In this document: in pieces, positions 43,661 to 53,722 of the stretch | Layout of the letters: every line of letters begins with the position of its first letter | How positions within the stretch are numbered: position 1 is the stretch's first letter | Assembly (NCBI RefSeq): GCF_001975985.1 | Contig: NZ_MTQF01000008.1 | Coordinates: 1 to 64,000 of the forward strand | Length of the DNA stretch: 64,000 nt | Direction: 5' to 3' | Origin: [Flexibacter] sp. ATCC 35103 | Lineage (GTDB): Bacteria; Bacteroidota; Bacteroidia; Flavobacteriales; Flavobacteriaceae | Translations under genes and position numbers: made by a program | The notes under the pieces: generated by a model | Databases searched by the model: none | The model's input: the letters and a program-made list of their open reading frames with translations, nothing else | Told to the model about the DNA's origin: nothing

Positions 43661-44614
43661 TTACATTAGCTTCTGGATAATAATCTCTTCTGTGATTCCT
43701 TCAGCGTCAGCTTTATAGTTTTTAATAATTCTGTGTCGTAATATTCCGGTTGCAACTGCTTTTACATCTTCTATATCTGGTGAAAATTTACCATTAAAAG
43801 CGGCATGGGCTTTCGCAGCTAAAATCAAATTTTGAGATGCTCTTGGACCTGCTCCCCAATCCAGATAATTCTTTACAAAATCATTTGATAATACATTATC
43901 CGGACGCGTTTTACTTACCAGAGTTACTGCATATTCAATCACATTATCGGCTACGGGAATTCTACGAATTAAATGCTGAAAATCGATAATTTCCTGTGCG
44001 GTAAACAACGGATTAATAGTTGTTTTAGCATCTGATGTTGTACGTTTTACTACCTGAACTTCTTCTTCAAAAGTTGGATATTCTAATTTAATAGCAAACA
44101 TAAAACGGTCTAACTGCGCTTCAGGCAAAGGATACGTTCCTTCTTGCTCAATTGGGTTTTGAGTTGCTAATACAAAATAAGGTAAATCTAATTTATAATT
44201 TTGCCCTGCAATGGTAACTGAGCGCTCCTGCATTGCTTCAAGTAAAGCTGCCTGAGTTTTTGGAGGTGTTCTGTTAATCTCATCAGCTAAAACAATATTC
44301 GAAAAAATTGGACCTTTTATAAATTTAAAATGTCTGTTTTCATCGAGAATTTCACTTCCCAGAATATCCGATGGCATTAAATCTGGCGTAAACTGAATTC
44401 TTTTAAAATCTAAACCTAAAGCCTGAGACAGGGTATTTATCATTAATGTTTTTGCCAATCCCGGAACACCAATTAAAAGGGCGTGTCCTCCGGAAAATAT
44501 ACAAAGTAAAATTTGATCTACAACGGCATCTTGCCCTACAATGATTTTTGCTATTTCGGTTTTTAATTCATTTCTTTTTTGAACTAATTTATGAATTGCT
44601 GCTACGTCAGACAT
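43661..44614 (-). CDS. MoxR-family AAA+ ATPase
   Basis: 317-residue MoxR ATPase, thought to act as a chaperone for assembling or activating partner proteins. Walker A 'GVPGLAKT' (about 57-64), Walker B and sensor regions 'VLADEINRTPPKTQAALLEA' and 'VLATQNPIEQEGTYPLPEAQ' are all present, and the lid domain is intact ('GAGPRASQNLILAAKA'). The usual DUF58/VWA (BatA-type) partners are not adjacent; the SurA-like gene lies upstream behind a terminator. Confidence 0.93.
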   Translation of the reverse strand: MSDVAAIHKLVQKRNELKTEIAKIIVGQDAVVDQILLCIFSGGHALLIGVPGLAKTLMINTLSQALGLDFKRIQFTPDLMPSDILGSEILDENRHFKFIKGPIFSNIVLADEINRTPPKTQAALLEAMQERSVTIAGQNYKLDLPYFVLATQNPIEQEGTYPLPEAQLDRFMFAIKLEYPTFEEEVQVVKRTTSDAKTTINPLFTAQEIIDFQHLIRRIPVADNVIEYAVTLVSKTRPDNVLSNDFVKNYLDWGAGPRASQNLILAAKAHAAFNGKFSPDIEDVKAVATGILRHRIIKNYKADAEGITEEIIIQKLM

Positions 44615-44635
44615 TTAGATATGTTTTTAAAATTG

Positions 44636-44675
44636 AAAAGAGTTAGCTCTATGAATTCATAAAACTAACTCTTTT
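44636..44675 (-). terminator. Terminator of the SurA-like gene
   Basis: Stem AAAAGAGTTAG / CTAACTCTTTT with an AT-rich loop, between the SurA-like stop codon and the moxR start. Confidence 0.65.
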
Positions 44676-44692
44676 TATTTATTTAATAAAAA

Positions 44693-46123
44693 TTATTTTT
44701 TTAACCAATTGTATACAAAATTACAATCTCTGTATTCTCCAATAATTTTAATATAGGTATCTTTTATTTTTGTATCAAACCATTTTGAAATTGTTGTGAT
44801 TTGCTTTTCTTTCAATGCTAATTCTTTAATTTTAGTATAATCTTTAGCATAATCAGCAGTATGTGCATCAATTCTATTGGTAACAGTGATTAATTTATAC
44901 GTTTTTTTCCCTTTATCATCTGTATTTAAAAGTGGTTGAGAAATTTCGTTATCTTTTAGATTAGAAACCTGGCTGTATAAAGTTGGATCCATTTTGGTCA
45001 ACTCGAAACGTGTATCCTGAGTATTTGGATTCACTAAAGTTCCTCCGTTTGCTCTGGTTTCTTTTTCGTCAGACTCTGTTCTCGCAGCTTCAGCAAAAGT
45101 AATTTCTTTGTTTTCTATTTTATTTCTGATATTGGTAATTCTTTCTTTAGCATCTTTCAATGCTGTTTCAGAAACAGTTGGTGAGATCAAAATATGACGT
45201 AGCTCTACTTCCTGCCCTTTTATTTTATCTACCATAATAATATGATATCCAAATGTAGTTTTAAAAGGTTCTGAAACTTCACCTTCACCCAAACTAAAAG
45301 CAACATCTTTAAATTCTTTTACGAATGGTGTTTTTCTGGTCATTTTATAAAAACCTCCATTTGGTGAAGATCCCGGATCTTGCGAATACAAAACTGCTTT
45401 TGTAGCAAAACTTGAACCTTCAAGAACATCTTTTCTAATCGCATTTAATCTGTCAATTACCTTTTGTTCATCTTCTTTTGAAACTTTTGGCTCTACAACA
45501 ATTTGTGCTACTTCCATTTCAGCTCCAAAAGTTGGCAATTCATCTTTTGGTATTTTTTTAAAGAAATTACGAACTTCTTCCGGTGTAATTTCTACTGCAT
45601 CTACAATTTTTTTAGTCATTTCTGACGCCAGCTTTTGCTCTTTTAAGATATCTGCAAAATAGGTTTTAAACTCCTCTACTGAATTCTTTTTATAATAAGC
45701 AACAACTTTATTGATATCTCCAACTTGCTGAACCATATAATTCAACCTTTCATCCATCATACTTCTTACTTCGGCATCACTAACAACAATACTATCCTGA
45801 ATGGCCTGATGTGCATAAAGTTTATCTTCTAAAAGTTTACCAAGCATTTGACATCTTGTAATATCTTTTGTAGAACCTCCTTGGGCAGAAATCTCTAAAT
45901 ATCCTTTGTCAATATCTGAATCTAAAACAATATAATCTCCAACGGTGGCAATAATACCATCAATTTTTTGCTTTTGACCAGAAGGAATTGCAACTGGTTT
46001 TTGAATCACAGTATCTTTAATAATTTCCTGAGCTGAGATAATTGAGGTGAAAAAAAATAAAAAACACATTGTCAACACTAACTTGAAATCAATTGTTTTT
46101 AACTGTAATTTTTTTAATAACAT
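44693..46123 (-). CDS. SurA-like periplasmic peptidyl-prolyl isomerase
   Basis: 476 residues with an N-terminal signal peptide (hydrophobic to about 31, 'TSIISAQ'). A SurA N-terminal helical chaperone domain (about 50-180) is followed by two parvulin domains (about 195-295, ending 'FKTTFGYHIIMVDKI', and about 300-405, 'VELRHILISPT'). It folds outer-membrane proteins in the periplasm. The start could lie 18 codons further in, but the leader then becomes too short. Confidence 0.9.
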   Translation of the reverse strand: MLLKKLQLKTIDFKLVLTMCFLFFFTSIISAQEIIKDTVIQKPVAIPSGQKQKIDGIIATVGDYIVLDSDIDKGYLEISAQGGSTKDITRCQMLGKLLEDKLYAHQAIQDSIVVSDAEVRSMMDERLNYMVQQVGDINKVVAYYKKNSVEEFKTYFADILKEQKLASEMTKKIVDAVEITPEEVRNFFKKIPKDELPTFGAEMEVAQIVVEPKVSKEDEQKVIDRLNAIRKDVLEGSSFATKAVLYSQDPGSSPNGGFYKMTRKTPFVKEFKDVAFSLGEGEVSEPFKTTFGYHIIMVDKIKGQEVELRHILISPTVSETALKDAKERITNIRNKIENKEITFAEAARTESDEKETRANGGTLVNPNTQDTRFELTKMDPTLYSQVSNLKDNEISQPLLNTDDKGKKTYKLITVTNRIDAHTADYAKDYTKIKELALKEKQITTISKWFDTKIKDTYIKIIGEYRDCNFVYNWLKK

Positions 46124-46621
46124 TATTTTAAATTTAATTTGAATGTAAAGATCTTGCTTTAGAGTTTCGTTTAAACTACAATCATTTTAAAAATGCATTT
46201 TCAATTCGTTAATGTGAAAATACTAAATAATTAAGATCTAGTTCTTTTTAACTTATAACGAACAAAAATAACAATTCAATTACATAATACAACTATCGTC
46301 TATACTATTAACAAAAAATTATATGGAACGTAATTGTTTTTACTATAAGCAGCTTGTTTCTCAAGAATAAACTTATGTAAAAAAGCATATAATATCCTTT
46401 CAAAAATTGCATAAAAAACAAATTCAACAACTTCAAATATTTACCGTCAGATTACTCTCTGCCAATCCAATAAAAAAAAGTTATTAATACTACAACGTTT
46501 TCGTGGTATAAATATTTTCTTATAAAAACAAATCGAATTAAAAATCATATACTTTAGATTAATAATTGATAATTTATTGATCTAAAAATTACGAATAACT
46601 CTTTTTTATAGACCAATAAAT
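46124..46621. other. AT-rich divergent intergenic region
   Basis: About 500 bases between the SurA-like gene (minus) and the amylase gene (plus). Very AT-rich, with no gene, no clear palindrome and no exact TAnnTTTG promoter near the amylase start; 'tatactttag' near 46550 is the nearest approach. Confidence 0.55.
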
Positions 46622-46666
46622 ATGAATATTAAACTTTATTTATCTAACCTTAACCGAATTTACATT

Positions 46667-48040
46667 ATGAGAAAACCTATTGTAAGGATTTGTTTATTAG
46701 CAATTACGACACTCTTGTATTCTTGCTCACAAAATGAAACAAACGAAACAGACACAAAAGCTGAAAGTCAGCAATTTAAAATTATTGATGTAACACATCA
46801 TGATGGAAAACCTTTTAGTACAGGAAATTCCAATGCTTCTTTAACCGGTAAATATGTTGATAACCCAGGTGGCGGAGTCATGATGCAGGCTTTTTATTGG
46901 GATGTTCCGGCCGGTGGAAATTGGTGGAATACTGTTGCGACCAAAGTTACAGACTGGTCGAATGCCGGGATTGGTTCTATATGGCTTCCTCCTGCTTCAA
47001 AAGCTCAAAACGGTGCATTTTCTATGGGATATGACCCAACAGATTATTTTGATTTTGGAGATTACAACCAAAATGGAACTACAGAAACCAGATTTGGTTC
47101 TAAAACAGAATTGGTAACTTTAATTACAAAAGCACATACTGAAAATATCAAGGTATATGCCGACATTGTAATTAACCACAATAGTGGCGGACAATCTGAA
47201 GCAAATCCGTTTACGGGAACGAATACCTGGACAAATTTTAACGGAATTGCATCTGGAAAATTCAAACGTACCTATACTAATTTCTATAAAAATAGTTACG
47301 GAAATAATGACGAAGGAAGTTTTGGAGGTTTTCCTGATTTATGCCATGCTGATCCGTATGTGCAGGATTGGTTATGGAAAAGAGCTGACGGAGTTGGTAA
47401 ATATTATAAAAACACCATGAAATTTGATGGCTGGAGATTTGACTATGTAAAAGGTTTTGGCTCGTGGGTTGTAAGAGACTGGAATGCAAATGTAGGCGGA
47501 TTTTCTGTAGGTGAATTATGGGATTCTAATGTAAACATATTAAATGATTGGGCTAATAATGCCAACAGTTCTGTATTCGATTTTGCTTGTTACTATAAAA
47601 TGAATGATGCTTTTGACGGAAATAATCTCGCACTATTGAATGATGATATGATGTGGAAAAGAAATCCATATAAAGCCGTAACTTTTGTTACGAATCATGA
47701 TACTGACGAAATTTCGAGTAAATTATTAGCGTATTCTTATATTTTAACACACGAAGGATATCCTACAATATTTTACAGAGATTATGAAGAATGGCTGGAC
47801 AAAAACAAATTAAACAATCTAATCTGGATTCATAATAACAAAGCAACCGGTACTACTTCTATCTTATATTCTGACAATGACGAATATGTTGCCAGAAGAA
47901 ACGGATACAATGGAAACCCAGGATTAGTAGTTTACATCAACAACTCAACATCCTGGCAGGAAAGATGGGTTGAGACGAATTGGGCAAATACTCAAATTAA
48001 GGATTTTACAGGAAACTCAACCTGGTTTCCTACAACTTAA
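46667..48040 (+). CDS. Alpha-amylase lipoprotein, C-terminally truncated by a stop codon
   Basis: 457 residues from the ATG at 46667, chosen because a lipoprotein signal follows it (hydrophobic run and lipobox 'LLYSC'); the frame is open from 46622. A GH13 alpha-amylase: 'YADIVINHN' (region I), nucleophile D259 in 'GWRFDYVKG', acid/base E283 in 'VGELWD' and D345 in 'TNHDTD'. The TAA at 48038 cuts the C-terminal beta domain. Reading on in the same frame gives 21 more residues ('ADKWVKIQCPPKGYTVWSIN' plus one), ending at 48106, which looks like the normal end of the fold. The catalytic domain is complete, so the enzyme may still work. No SusCD genes lie nearby. Confidence 0.88.
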   Translation: MRKPIVRICLLAITTLLYSCSQNETNETDTKAESQQFKIIDVTHHDGKPFSTGNSNASLTGKYVDNPGGGVMMQAFYWDVPAGGNWWNTVATKVTDWSNAGIGSIWLPPASKAQNGAFSMGYDPTDYFDFGDYNQNGTTETRFGSKTELVTLITKAHTENIKVYADIVINHNSGGQSEANPFTGTNTWTNFNGIASGKFKRTYTNFYKNSYGNNDEGSFGGFPDLCHADPYVQDWLWKRADGVGKYYKNTMKFDGWRFDYVKGFGSWVVRDWNANVGGFSVGELWDSNVNILNDWANNANSSVFDFACYYKMNDAFDGNNLALLNDDMMWKRNPYKAVTFVTNHDTDEISSKLLAYSYILTHEGYPTIFYRDYEEWLDKNKLNNLIWIHNNKATGTTSILYSDNDEYVARRNGYNGNPGLVVYINNSTSWQERWVETNWANTQIKDFTGNSTWFPTT

Positions 48041-48106
48041 GCAGATAAATGGGTAAAAATTCAATGTCCGCCTAAAGGATATACAGTTTGGTCAATTAAT
48101 CAATAA
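48041..48106 (+). pseudogene. Detached last 21 codons of the alpha-amylase
   Basis: In-frame continuation of the amylase after the TAA stop, ending at TAA 48104-48106. Its content (Trp, Val, Ile, Tyr alternation) fits the last strands of a GH13 C-terminal domain. Either a recent nonsense mutation or a sequencing error explains it. Confidence 0.6.
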
Positions 48107-48118
48107 TTGATAATCATT

Positions 48119-48152
48119 ATAAGGTCGTTCTAAAAAAACGGCCTTATTTTTT
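48119..48152 (+). terminator. Terminator of the amylase gene
   Basis: Stem ATAAGGTCGT / ACGGCCTTAT (one G-T pair) followed by TTTTTT, just after the original end of the amylase frame (48106). Confidence 0.75.
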
Positions 48153-48230
48153 GCTGGCAACTTATCTTTACTAAAATAAAAGAGTTCCTAATTTAAGAAG
48201 TGAATATTTTTATTAAGCCGTAATTAATAG

Positions 48231-48238
48231 TACTTTTG
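48231..48238 (+). promoter_or_regulatory. Candidate -7 element of prfC
   Basis: TACTTTTG matches TAnnTTTG, 20 bases upstream of the prfC ATG, and is followed by 'caacct' as at 21895. Confidence 0.45.
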
Positions 48239-48257
48239 CAACCTATTTATACGAAAT

Positions 48258-49847
48258 ATGAGCTTTTTAAAAGAAATACAACGCAGAAGAACATTTGGAA
48301 TTATATCGCATCCTGATGCCGGTAAGACAACTTTAACAGAGAAGTTATTGTTATTTGGGGGAGCAATTCAGGAAGCAGGAGCTGTAAAAAACAATAAAAT
48401 TAAAAAAGGAGCAACGAGTGATTTTATGGAAATCGAACGCCAAAGAGGTATTTCGGTTTCAACATCAGTACTTGCCTTTAATTATAAAGATAAAAAAATC
48501 AACATTCTTGATACTCCTGGACACAAGGATTTTGCCGAAGATACTTTTAGAACTTTAACGGCTGTTGATAGTGTTATTGTTGTAATCGACGTTGCAAAAG
48601 GGGTTGAGGAACAAACAGAAAAATTAGTAGCTGTTTGTAGAATGAGGAATATTCCGATGATTGTTTTCATCAACAAATTAGACCGTGAAGGAAAAGATGC
48701 TTTTGACTTAATGGATGAAGTAGAACAAAAATTAGGTCTAACTGTTACACCTTTGAGTTTCCCTATTGGTATGGGTTATGACTTTCAGGGAATTTACAAT
48801 TTATGGGAGCAAAACATTAATATTTTTAGCGGAGACAGTCGCAAAAATATTGAAGAAACAATTGCTTTTTCAGATGTTCAAAGTCCTGAATTAGAAAAAA
48901 TTATTGGTCCAAAACCAGCCGACAGATTACGTGAGGAATTAGAATTAATAGATGAAGTATATCCAAAATTTGATCGTCAGGATTATTTAGATGGAAAATT
49001 ACAACCTGTGTTTTTTGGTTCAGCTTTAAATAACTTTGGAGTTCGCGAATTGTTAGATTGTTTTGTTACAATCGCTCCATCTCCAAGACCTAAAGATTCT
49101 GAAACTCGTTTGGTAGATCCTGTTGAAGAAAAAATGACAGGTTTTGTGTTCAAAATCCATGCAAATATGGATCCAAAACACAGGGATCGTTTAGCCTTTA
49201 TTAAAATCGTTTCGGGAACTTTCGAAAGAAACAAACCTTATTACCACGTTCGTCAAAAGAAAAATTTAAAATTTTCGAGTCCGAATGCCTTTTTTGCTGA
49301 GAAAAAAGAAATCGTTGATATTTCGTATCCTGGTGATATTGTAGGTTTGCACGATACAGGAAACTTTAAAATTGGTGATACTTTAACCGAAGGTGAAATC
49401 ATGAGTTTCAAAGGTATTCCGAGTTTCTCTCCGGAGCACTTTAGATACATCAACAATGCTGATCCTATGAAAGCCAAACAACTCGACAAAGGTATTGATC
49501 AGCTGATGGATGAAGGTGTTGCGCAGTTGTTTACTTTAGAGATGAACAACCGTAAAGTAATTGGAACTGTTGGGGCACTTCAATATGAGGTTATTCAGTA
49601 TCGTTTAGAGCATGAATATGGTGCTAAATGTACGTATGAAAATTTCCCTGTTCATAAAGCGTGTTGGGTAAAACCTGATGATGCTAAAAATGATGAATTT
49701 AAAGAATTCAAACGTATTAAGCAGAAGTTTTTAGCTCATGACAAATATGGTCAATTGGTATTCCTGGCTGATTCTGACTTTACGATTCAAATGACTCAAA
49801 ATAAATATCCAAGTGTGAAATTATTCTTTACTTCAGAATTTGACTAA
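48258..49847 (+). CDS. prfC: Peptide chain release factor 3
   Basis: 529 residues, the same length as E. coli RF3. GTPase that removes RF1/RF2 from the ribosome after termination. G1 'HPDAGKTTLTEK' (about 18-29), switch I 'ERQRGISVSTSV', G3 'DTPGHKDF', G4 'NKLDRE', then the translation-factor beta domain and RF3 C-terminal domain ('TVGALQYEVIQYRLEHEYGA'). Single gene with its own promoter-like element and terminator. Confidence 0.96.
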   Translation: MSFLKEIQRRRTFGIISHPDAGKTTLTEKLLLFGGAIQEAGAVKNNKIKKGATSDFMEIERQRGISVSTSVLAFNYKDKKINILDTPGHKDFAEDTFRTLTAVDSVIVVIDVAKGVEEQTEKLVAVCRMRNIPMIVFINKLDREGKDAFDLMDEVEQKLGLTVTPLSFPIGMGYDFQGIYNLWEQNINIFSGDSRKNIEETIAFSDVQSPELEKIIGPKPADRLREELELIDEVYPKFDRQDYLDGKLQPVFFGSALNNFGVRELLDCFVTIAPSPRPKDSETRLVDPVEEKMTGFVFKIHANMDPKHRDRLAFIKIVSGTFERNKPYYHVRQKKNLKFSSPNAFFAEKKEIVDISYPGDIVGLHDTGNFKIGDTLTEGEIMSFKGIPSFSPEHFRYINNADPMKAKQLDKGIDQLMDEGVAQLFTLEMNNRKVIGTVGALQYEVIQYRLEHEYGAKCTYENFPVHKACWVKPDDAKNDEFKEFKRIKQKFLAHDKYGQLVFLADSDFTIQMTQNKYPSVKLFFTSEFD

Positions 49848-49859
49848 AATATTTTAATA

Positions 49860-49889
49860 AAAAATGCCAGCTTTTAAGTTGGCATTTTT
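49860..49889 (+). terminator. Terminator of prfC
   Basis: Stem AAAATGCCA / TGGCATTTT with the loop containing CTTTTAAG, followed by TT, about 13 bases past the prfC stop. Confidence 0.7.
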
Positions 49890-49916
49890 GTTTAGATAAA
49901 TCGTCTTCATAAAATA

Positions 49917-49958
49917 AACAGCAAACAAAATGACTTTTAAATCATTCTGTTTGCTGTT
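49917..49958 (-). terminator. Terminator of the LamG surface-protein gene
   Basis: Stem AACAGCAAACA / TGTTTGCTGTT with an inner TGA/TCA extension; placed about 40 bases past the stop of the minus-strand LamG gene. The T-run is clearer on the plus strand, so it may act both ways. Confidence 0.6.
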
Positions 49959-49996
49959 TTTAAATTTCTATTTTTTTAAATTCAAAATAATTAAAT

Positions 49997-51715
49997 TTAA
50001 TTTTTAATCAGTTTAACCGTTTTTGACTGATTGTTTTCATTCGTTATCTTTAGTAAATAAATTCCGTTTGGAGTGTTTCCTAAATTTAATGTAGTCGTTC
50101 CAACATTCACTTTTTGTGTTTGAATCGTTTTTCCTAATATATCAAATAAAACAGCTGTACCATTAGTATCGCTATTGATAAAAAATGCACTGCTAGATGG
50201 ATTAGGATATACTTTTAAACTAGAAATCCCATCTAAATTATGATCATCTAAACCAAGTGTTGTGCAAGTATTACCCGTTTGAATAATTGAACCCGTTATC
50301 CAGTTAGAAGTGTTTGCTGATAAATCAAAATCTGTTAATATACCATCATTTCCATTTCCACTTGAATCTGTCAAGGTTGCAACTGCTGAATTATCTGCTC
50401 CTTCAACTCCATGATTGAATTTATAATAATTTATCAATCCAGGTTGAGCACCTGATAATTCGCAATTCATATTGTTCTGGATTTCAGTCTGTGTTAAAAC
50501 TTTATTCCAAATACGAACTTCATCCATTACACCACTAAATAGATTTCCGCCCTGGTCAAATGCCCCAATCCTAACAACATTTCCTATAAAGGCAGGTACG
50601 TTATTATTTTCAGAAATAGCAACGCCATTTTTATACAATATCATTGTAGAAGTAGCTAAATCATAAGTTACAGCAACATGATACCAGGTATCTGCATTTA
50701 ATGTTTCACTATCTTCTACTGCATCCCATTGTCCATTATGTCCTGAAGATAATACACCGCCAGGTAGATAAATTGCATGCTCGCCTTCTACACCGCCACC
50801 TGAAATAATATTATTTACCGGTGAAAAATCATTTATTTTTATCCAGGCTTCTTTGGTATACGTTGCAGGCATATTATTAGGAAGTTCTACATAACCTCCT
50901 TGAAACTCTAAGGAAGTACCATTAAGATCAACAACATTTACCTGTACTTCAGTACGTAAGCTTTCGCAAGATAAAGTTTGTGAAACATAATATAAACCTG
51001 TTGATAAAGGAGTAGTAACAGCTAATGGAGTGCCCCCAACAGCGTCAGCATACCATTTTATGTCAGTTCCAGTTGCTGCCAGATCAGAAACTTTTGTATT
51101 TATATTTAATTTTTGAGTTGAAGCTACTGTGGCTGCAGGAGTTGTACATATACCCACAGTACTTGTAAGCGTAGGAATATTTAATGCGTTAGGAACATTA
51201 GCAATTCTAAAAGTATAGGTTGTGCCTATTTTAATGAATGCAGTAGGCTTTAAAGAAAATTCCTGCTCAGTAAATTTATTTTGACCAGTAGCTAAGGTTA
51301 TCATGCTACTTGAATCTGCGCTTAAAAATAAACCTGGGACAAACATACCAGGACTTGCTGTAGAAATTTGCTGTGTAGTTGCTGTTTCATGAGGTAAATC
51401 AGGATTAATTTCGAAAACAAATGGAGAATTCGAAATTAAAATGCTTTGCCAGCTGTTTCCGTTATTCTCAGAAAATTCAATCTTCGAGCTTATCCCTACT
51501 GTGCCCGAAGTACCAGTAGAATACTCTTCTGCAGCTATTCTAATTCTTAAAGCGTCAAAGTTATTGATTTGTATAGCAGTATTAAGTGGCGCTTTCCAGG
51601 TAGCTGTAGTTTCACTACCATTATTATTTCGCCAACGATAAGCTGAAATTCTTGTATTTGCATTCGCAAAAAAGAAATTAGCAAGCAGTAATGTAAAGAG
51701 TAAAGTTTTATTCAT
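49997..51715 (-). CDS. LamG-domain surface protein with Type IX secretion tail
   Basis: 572 residues. The signal peptide ends near 'FFANA'. A beta-rich N-terminal region is followed by an Ig-like domain ('WYADAVGGTPLAVTTPLSTG', about 222-260), a LamG/concanavalin-like domain (about 272-435, 'TYTKEAWIKINDFSP', 'WYHVAVTYDLATSTMILYKN', 'DEVRIWNKVLTQTEI') and a C-terminal sorting domain (about 500-572, 'LKVYPNPSSSAFFI' and 'NGIYLLKITNENNQSKTVKL'). This tail targets the Por/Gld Type IX system. Probably a cell-surface or secreted adhesin or carbohydrate-binding protein. Confidence 0.92.
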   Translation of the reverse strand: MNKTLLFTLLLANFFFANANTRISAYRWRNNNGSETTATWKAPLNTAIQINNFDALRIRIAAEEYSTGTSGTVGISSKIEFSENNGNSWQSILISNSPFVFEINPDLPHETATTQQISTASPGMFVPGLFLSADSSSMITLATGQNKFTEQEFSLKPTAFIKIGTTYTFRIANVPNALNIPTLTSTVGICTTPAATVASTQKLNINTKVSDLAATGTDIKWYADAVGGTPLAVTTPLSTGLYYVSQTLSCESLRTEVQVNVVDLNGTSLEFQGGYVELPNNMPATYTKEAWIKINDFSPVNNIISGGGVEGEHAIYLPGGVLSSGHNGQWDAVEDSETLNADTWYHVAVTYDLATSTMILYKNGVAISENNNVPAFIGNVVRIGAFDQGGNLFSGVMDEVRIWNKVLTQTEIQNNMNCELSGAQPGLINYYKFNHGVEGADNSAVATLTDSSGNGNDGILTDFDLSANTSNWITGSIIQTGNTCTTLGLDDHNLDGISSLKVYPNPSSSAFFINSDTNGTAVLFDILGKTIQTQKVNVGTTTLNLGNTPNGIYLLKITNENNQSKTVKLIKN

Positions 51716-51742
51716 ATTAAATTTATTTAAATTAATTATTTG

Positions 51743-53284
51743 TTATTTTTTTAATTCTTCATGTGTGTCTGCTCTTATAGTTTTAGGTTTTAAATATGTT
51801 AAATAAATGAATACAAAAATGATGAGAAGTATATTAAATAATAAAGGATACTTCGTAAATAATGATAAATTAGCGTTGGGATGAATAGACCCAAAAACCA
51901 ATGTACTTCTTGTGTCTTTTTTTTCTGAAACAATTGTTCCATCACTATTTATAATAGCATTAATACCACAATTATTAGCAACAGCAATATCTTTACGGTT
52001 TTCTACTGCTTGTAATCGGGCGTAATAAAAATGAAGATCTGAAATGTAATTATCTTTAAACCAACCATCATTACTAAAATTAAATAAAAAATTAGCACCA
52101 CTTCTTACTTGTTCTGAGCCACAATTTTCAGAAACAACTTCATTGCAGATTAAATTTCCAGCTTTCCCAAATTTCGTTTGAATTGGCACTTGATTCTTAC
52201 CTCTTGACAAAACAAAACCTTCCTGACTCAAAAAAGGAATCAAAAAATTACCCAAAGGTTCCTCAATACCTTTTAGCAAAATTTGTTTGTTGTAAATTCC
52301 ATTTACCTTGTTGTATTTATCAATATAAAAAACAGAATTAAAGAGTTTTTTATCCTCACTGTTTTCATTATTAATACCAATGACGTGAGTAATGTCCTTG
52401 GCGTTGCTTATTCTTACAATTTCTTTTAAAAGATCATCTTCACTAGAATAAGTCCAGGGCAATGCTGTCTCCGGCCAAATAATAAAATCAGGACCAAGTT
52501 TCGAAGCATCCTTGCATAATTGAAAATATTTGTTAGCAAAAGCATTTCCATTTTCACTATTCCATTTTATTTCAGGATTGGTGTTATCAGAGACGATGGC
52601 AATTTTAAATGATTTTCCAGCTGCTATTGGCGTGTAACTATAAAAACAAAGGCTTCCTATTACAAACATTAAGAATAAAACAGAGCCTGTATATATTAGA
52701 TACAGTTGCTTTTTTTGCAAATAAAGTTCCGCTACAAAAAGATTTATTAAGACCGTTAAAAAACTTAATAAGGCTAAGCCACCAATACTAGTTAGCTGAA
52801 TAAAATAAATATTTGTAACAAAAGGAAAACCTATTCTGAAATAATGCAAAGGAAAGTATTGCAATGCAAATGCTAAAACAGATTCTAAAACTGTCCATAA
52901 TGCTGCTATACACAACCTATTTAAAAATAATGATTTGTTTGGTTTAGTATTTTTTATATAAATATTTGCAATGATCCAGGAAACTAAAGAAAAATAAAGT
53001 CCTAAAAAAATACTACTAATAAGATAAACAAAGCTTCCATAAATAAATCCATTTCCTGTATAATGATTAATTCCCTTTATCATCCAGAAGAACATGCCCA
53101 ATCCAATTCCAAAACCAAAGAGAAAACCATTAAAGATTGATCGTTTTTTTGAGCTTTCATTTAGTAAAACAAATAAAGGAACAATGCTAAAACAAACGAC
53201 TAAAATCGAAAGATGAGTATTGGCAAAATTAAGCGCCAATCCAGAAAACAATAATAGAATAGAAAACTTTAAGTTTTTTCCCAT
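51743..53284 (-). CDS. lnt: Apolipoprotein N-acyltransferase
   Basis: 513 residues. About six N-terminal membrane helices (1-210) precede a nitrilase-fold domain (about 225-480) and a final helix. The catalytic triad is visible: Glu in 'FIIWPETALPW', Lys in 'YNKQILLKG' and Cys in 'NLICNEVVS'. It adds the third acyl chain to lipoproteins at the inner membrane. Next to a surface-protein gene but in its own unit; a 27-base gap separates it from the LamG gene, with which it could be co-transcribed. Confidence 0.9.
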   Translation of the reverse strand: MGKNLKFSILLLFSGLALNFANTHLSILVVCFSIVPLFVLLNESSKKRSIFNGFLFGFGIGLGMFFWMIKGINHYTGNGFIYGSFVYLISSIFLGLYFSLVSWIIANIYIKNTKPNKSLFLNRLCIAALWTVLESVLAFALQYFPLHYFRIGFPFVTNIYFIQLTSIGGLALLSFLTVLINLFVAELYLQKKQLYLIYTGSVLFLMFVIGSLCFYSYTPIAAGKSFKIAIVSDNTNPEIKWNSENGNAFANKYFQLCKDASKLGPDFIIWPETALPWTYSSEDDLLKEIVRISNAKDITHVIGINNENSEDKKLFNSVFYIDKYNKVNGIYNKQILLKGIEEPLGNFLIPFLSQEGFVLSRGKNQVPIQTKFGKAGNLICNEVVSENCGSEQVRSGANFLFNFSNDGWFKDNYISDLHFYYARLQAVENRKDIAVANNCGINAIINSDGTIVSEKKDTRSTLVFGSIHPNANLSLFTKYPLLFNILLIIFVFIYLTYLKPKTIRADTHEELKK

Positions 53285-53690
53285 TTATAATAATTATTGA
53301 AAAATAAAAACAAATATTAACACATTTAACAAAGTAAATATAACCTATTAACATCTAAATACATAAGTTCATAACTTGTCATCAAAAAAAGATATGTAGG
53401 ATAAAATCACCTTTTTAGATGCCTGAATATAATGTTAACCAAATCATCTATGCAATTAATAACATCTATTAAACTAATACACAATCAATTAAAAACTAAA
53501 ATTCCCAATTAAGAATTTTAAAATATGACTTTGTTATTCTATAATAATAAAATTAAATTTTTGAAAAAAATCATATTTTTTTAAAGATGTAAAATAAGTT
53601 TTACAAAGAAAAAATAAATTCTATCACTAAATAATTTTAAAAATAATACACAGCAAATCGATAAATTCTAATGTTTTTTAAATGCTATAA

Positions 53691-53722
53691 AAAAAGCGCT
53701 AACTTCGATATTAGCGCTTTTT
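53691..53722. terminator. Orphan strong terminator
   Basis: Perfect 12-bp stem AAAAAGCGCTAA / TTAGCGCTTTTT with an eight-base loop and T-runs on both strands. On the plus strand the nearest upstream gene start is far away and faces the other direction; on the minus strand the DUF3467 operon already has its own terminator. Confidence 0.65.

Noticed and set aside
53431..53511. 26-codon plus-strand frame near the orphan terminator
   Set aside because: Too short, low-complexity composition, no promoter or hydrophobic helix; it stops about 180 bases before the terminator.
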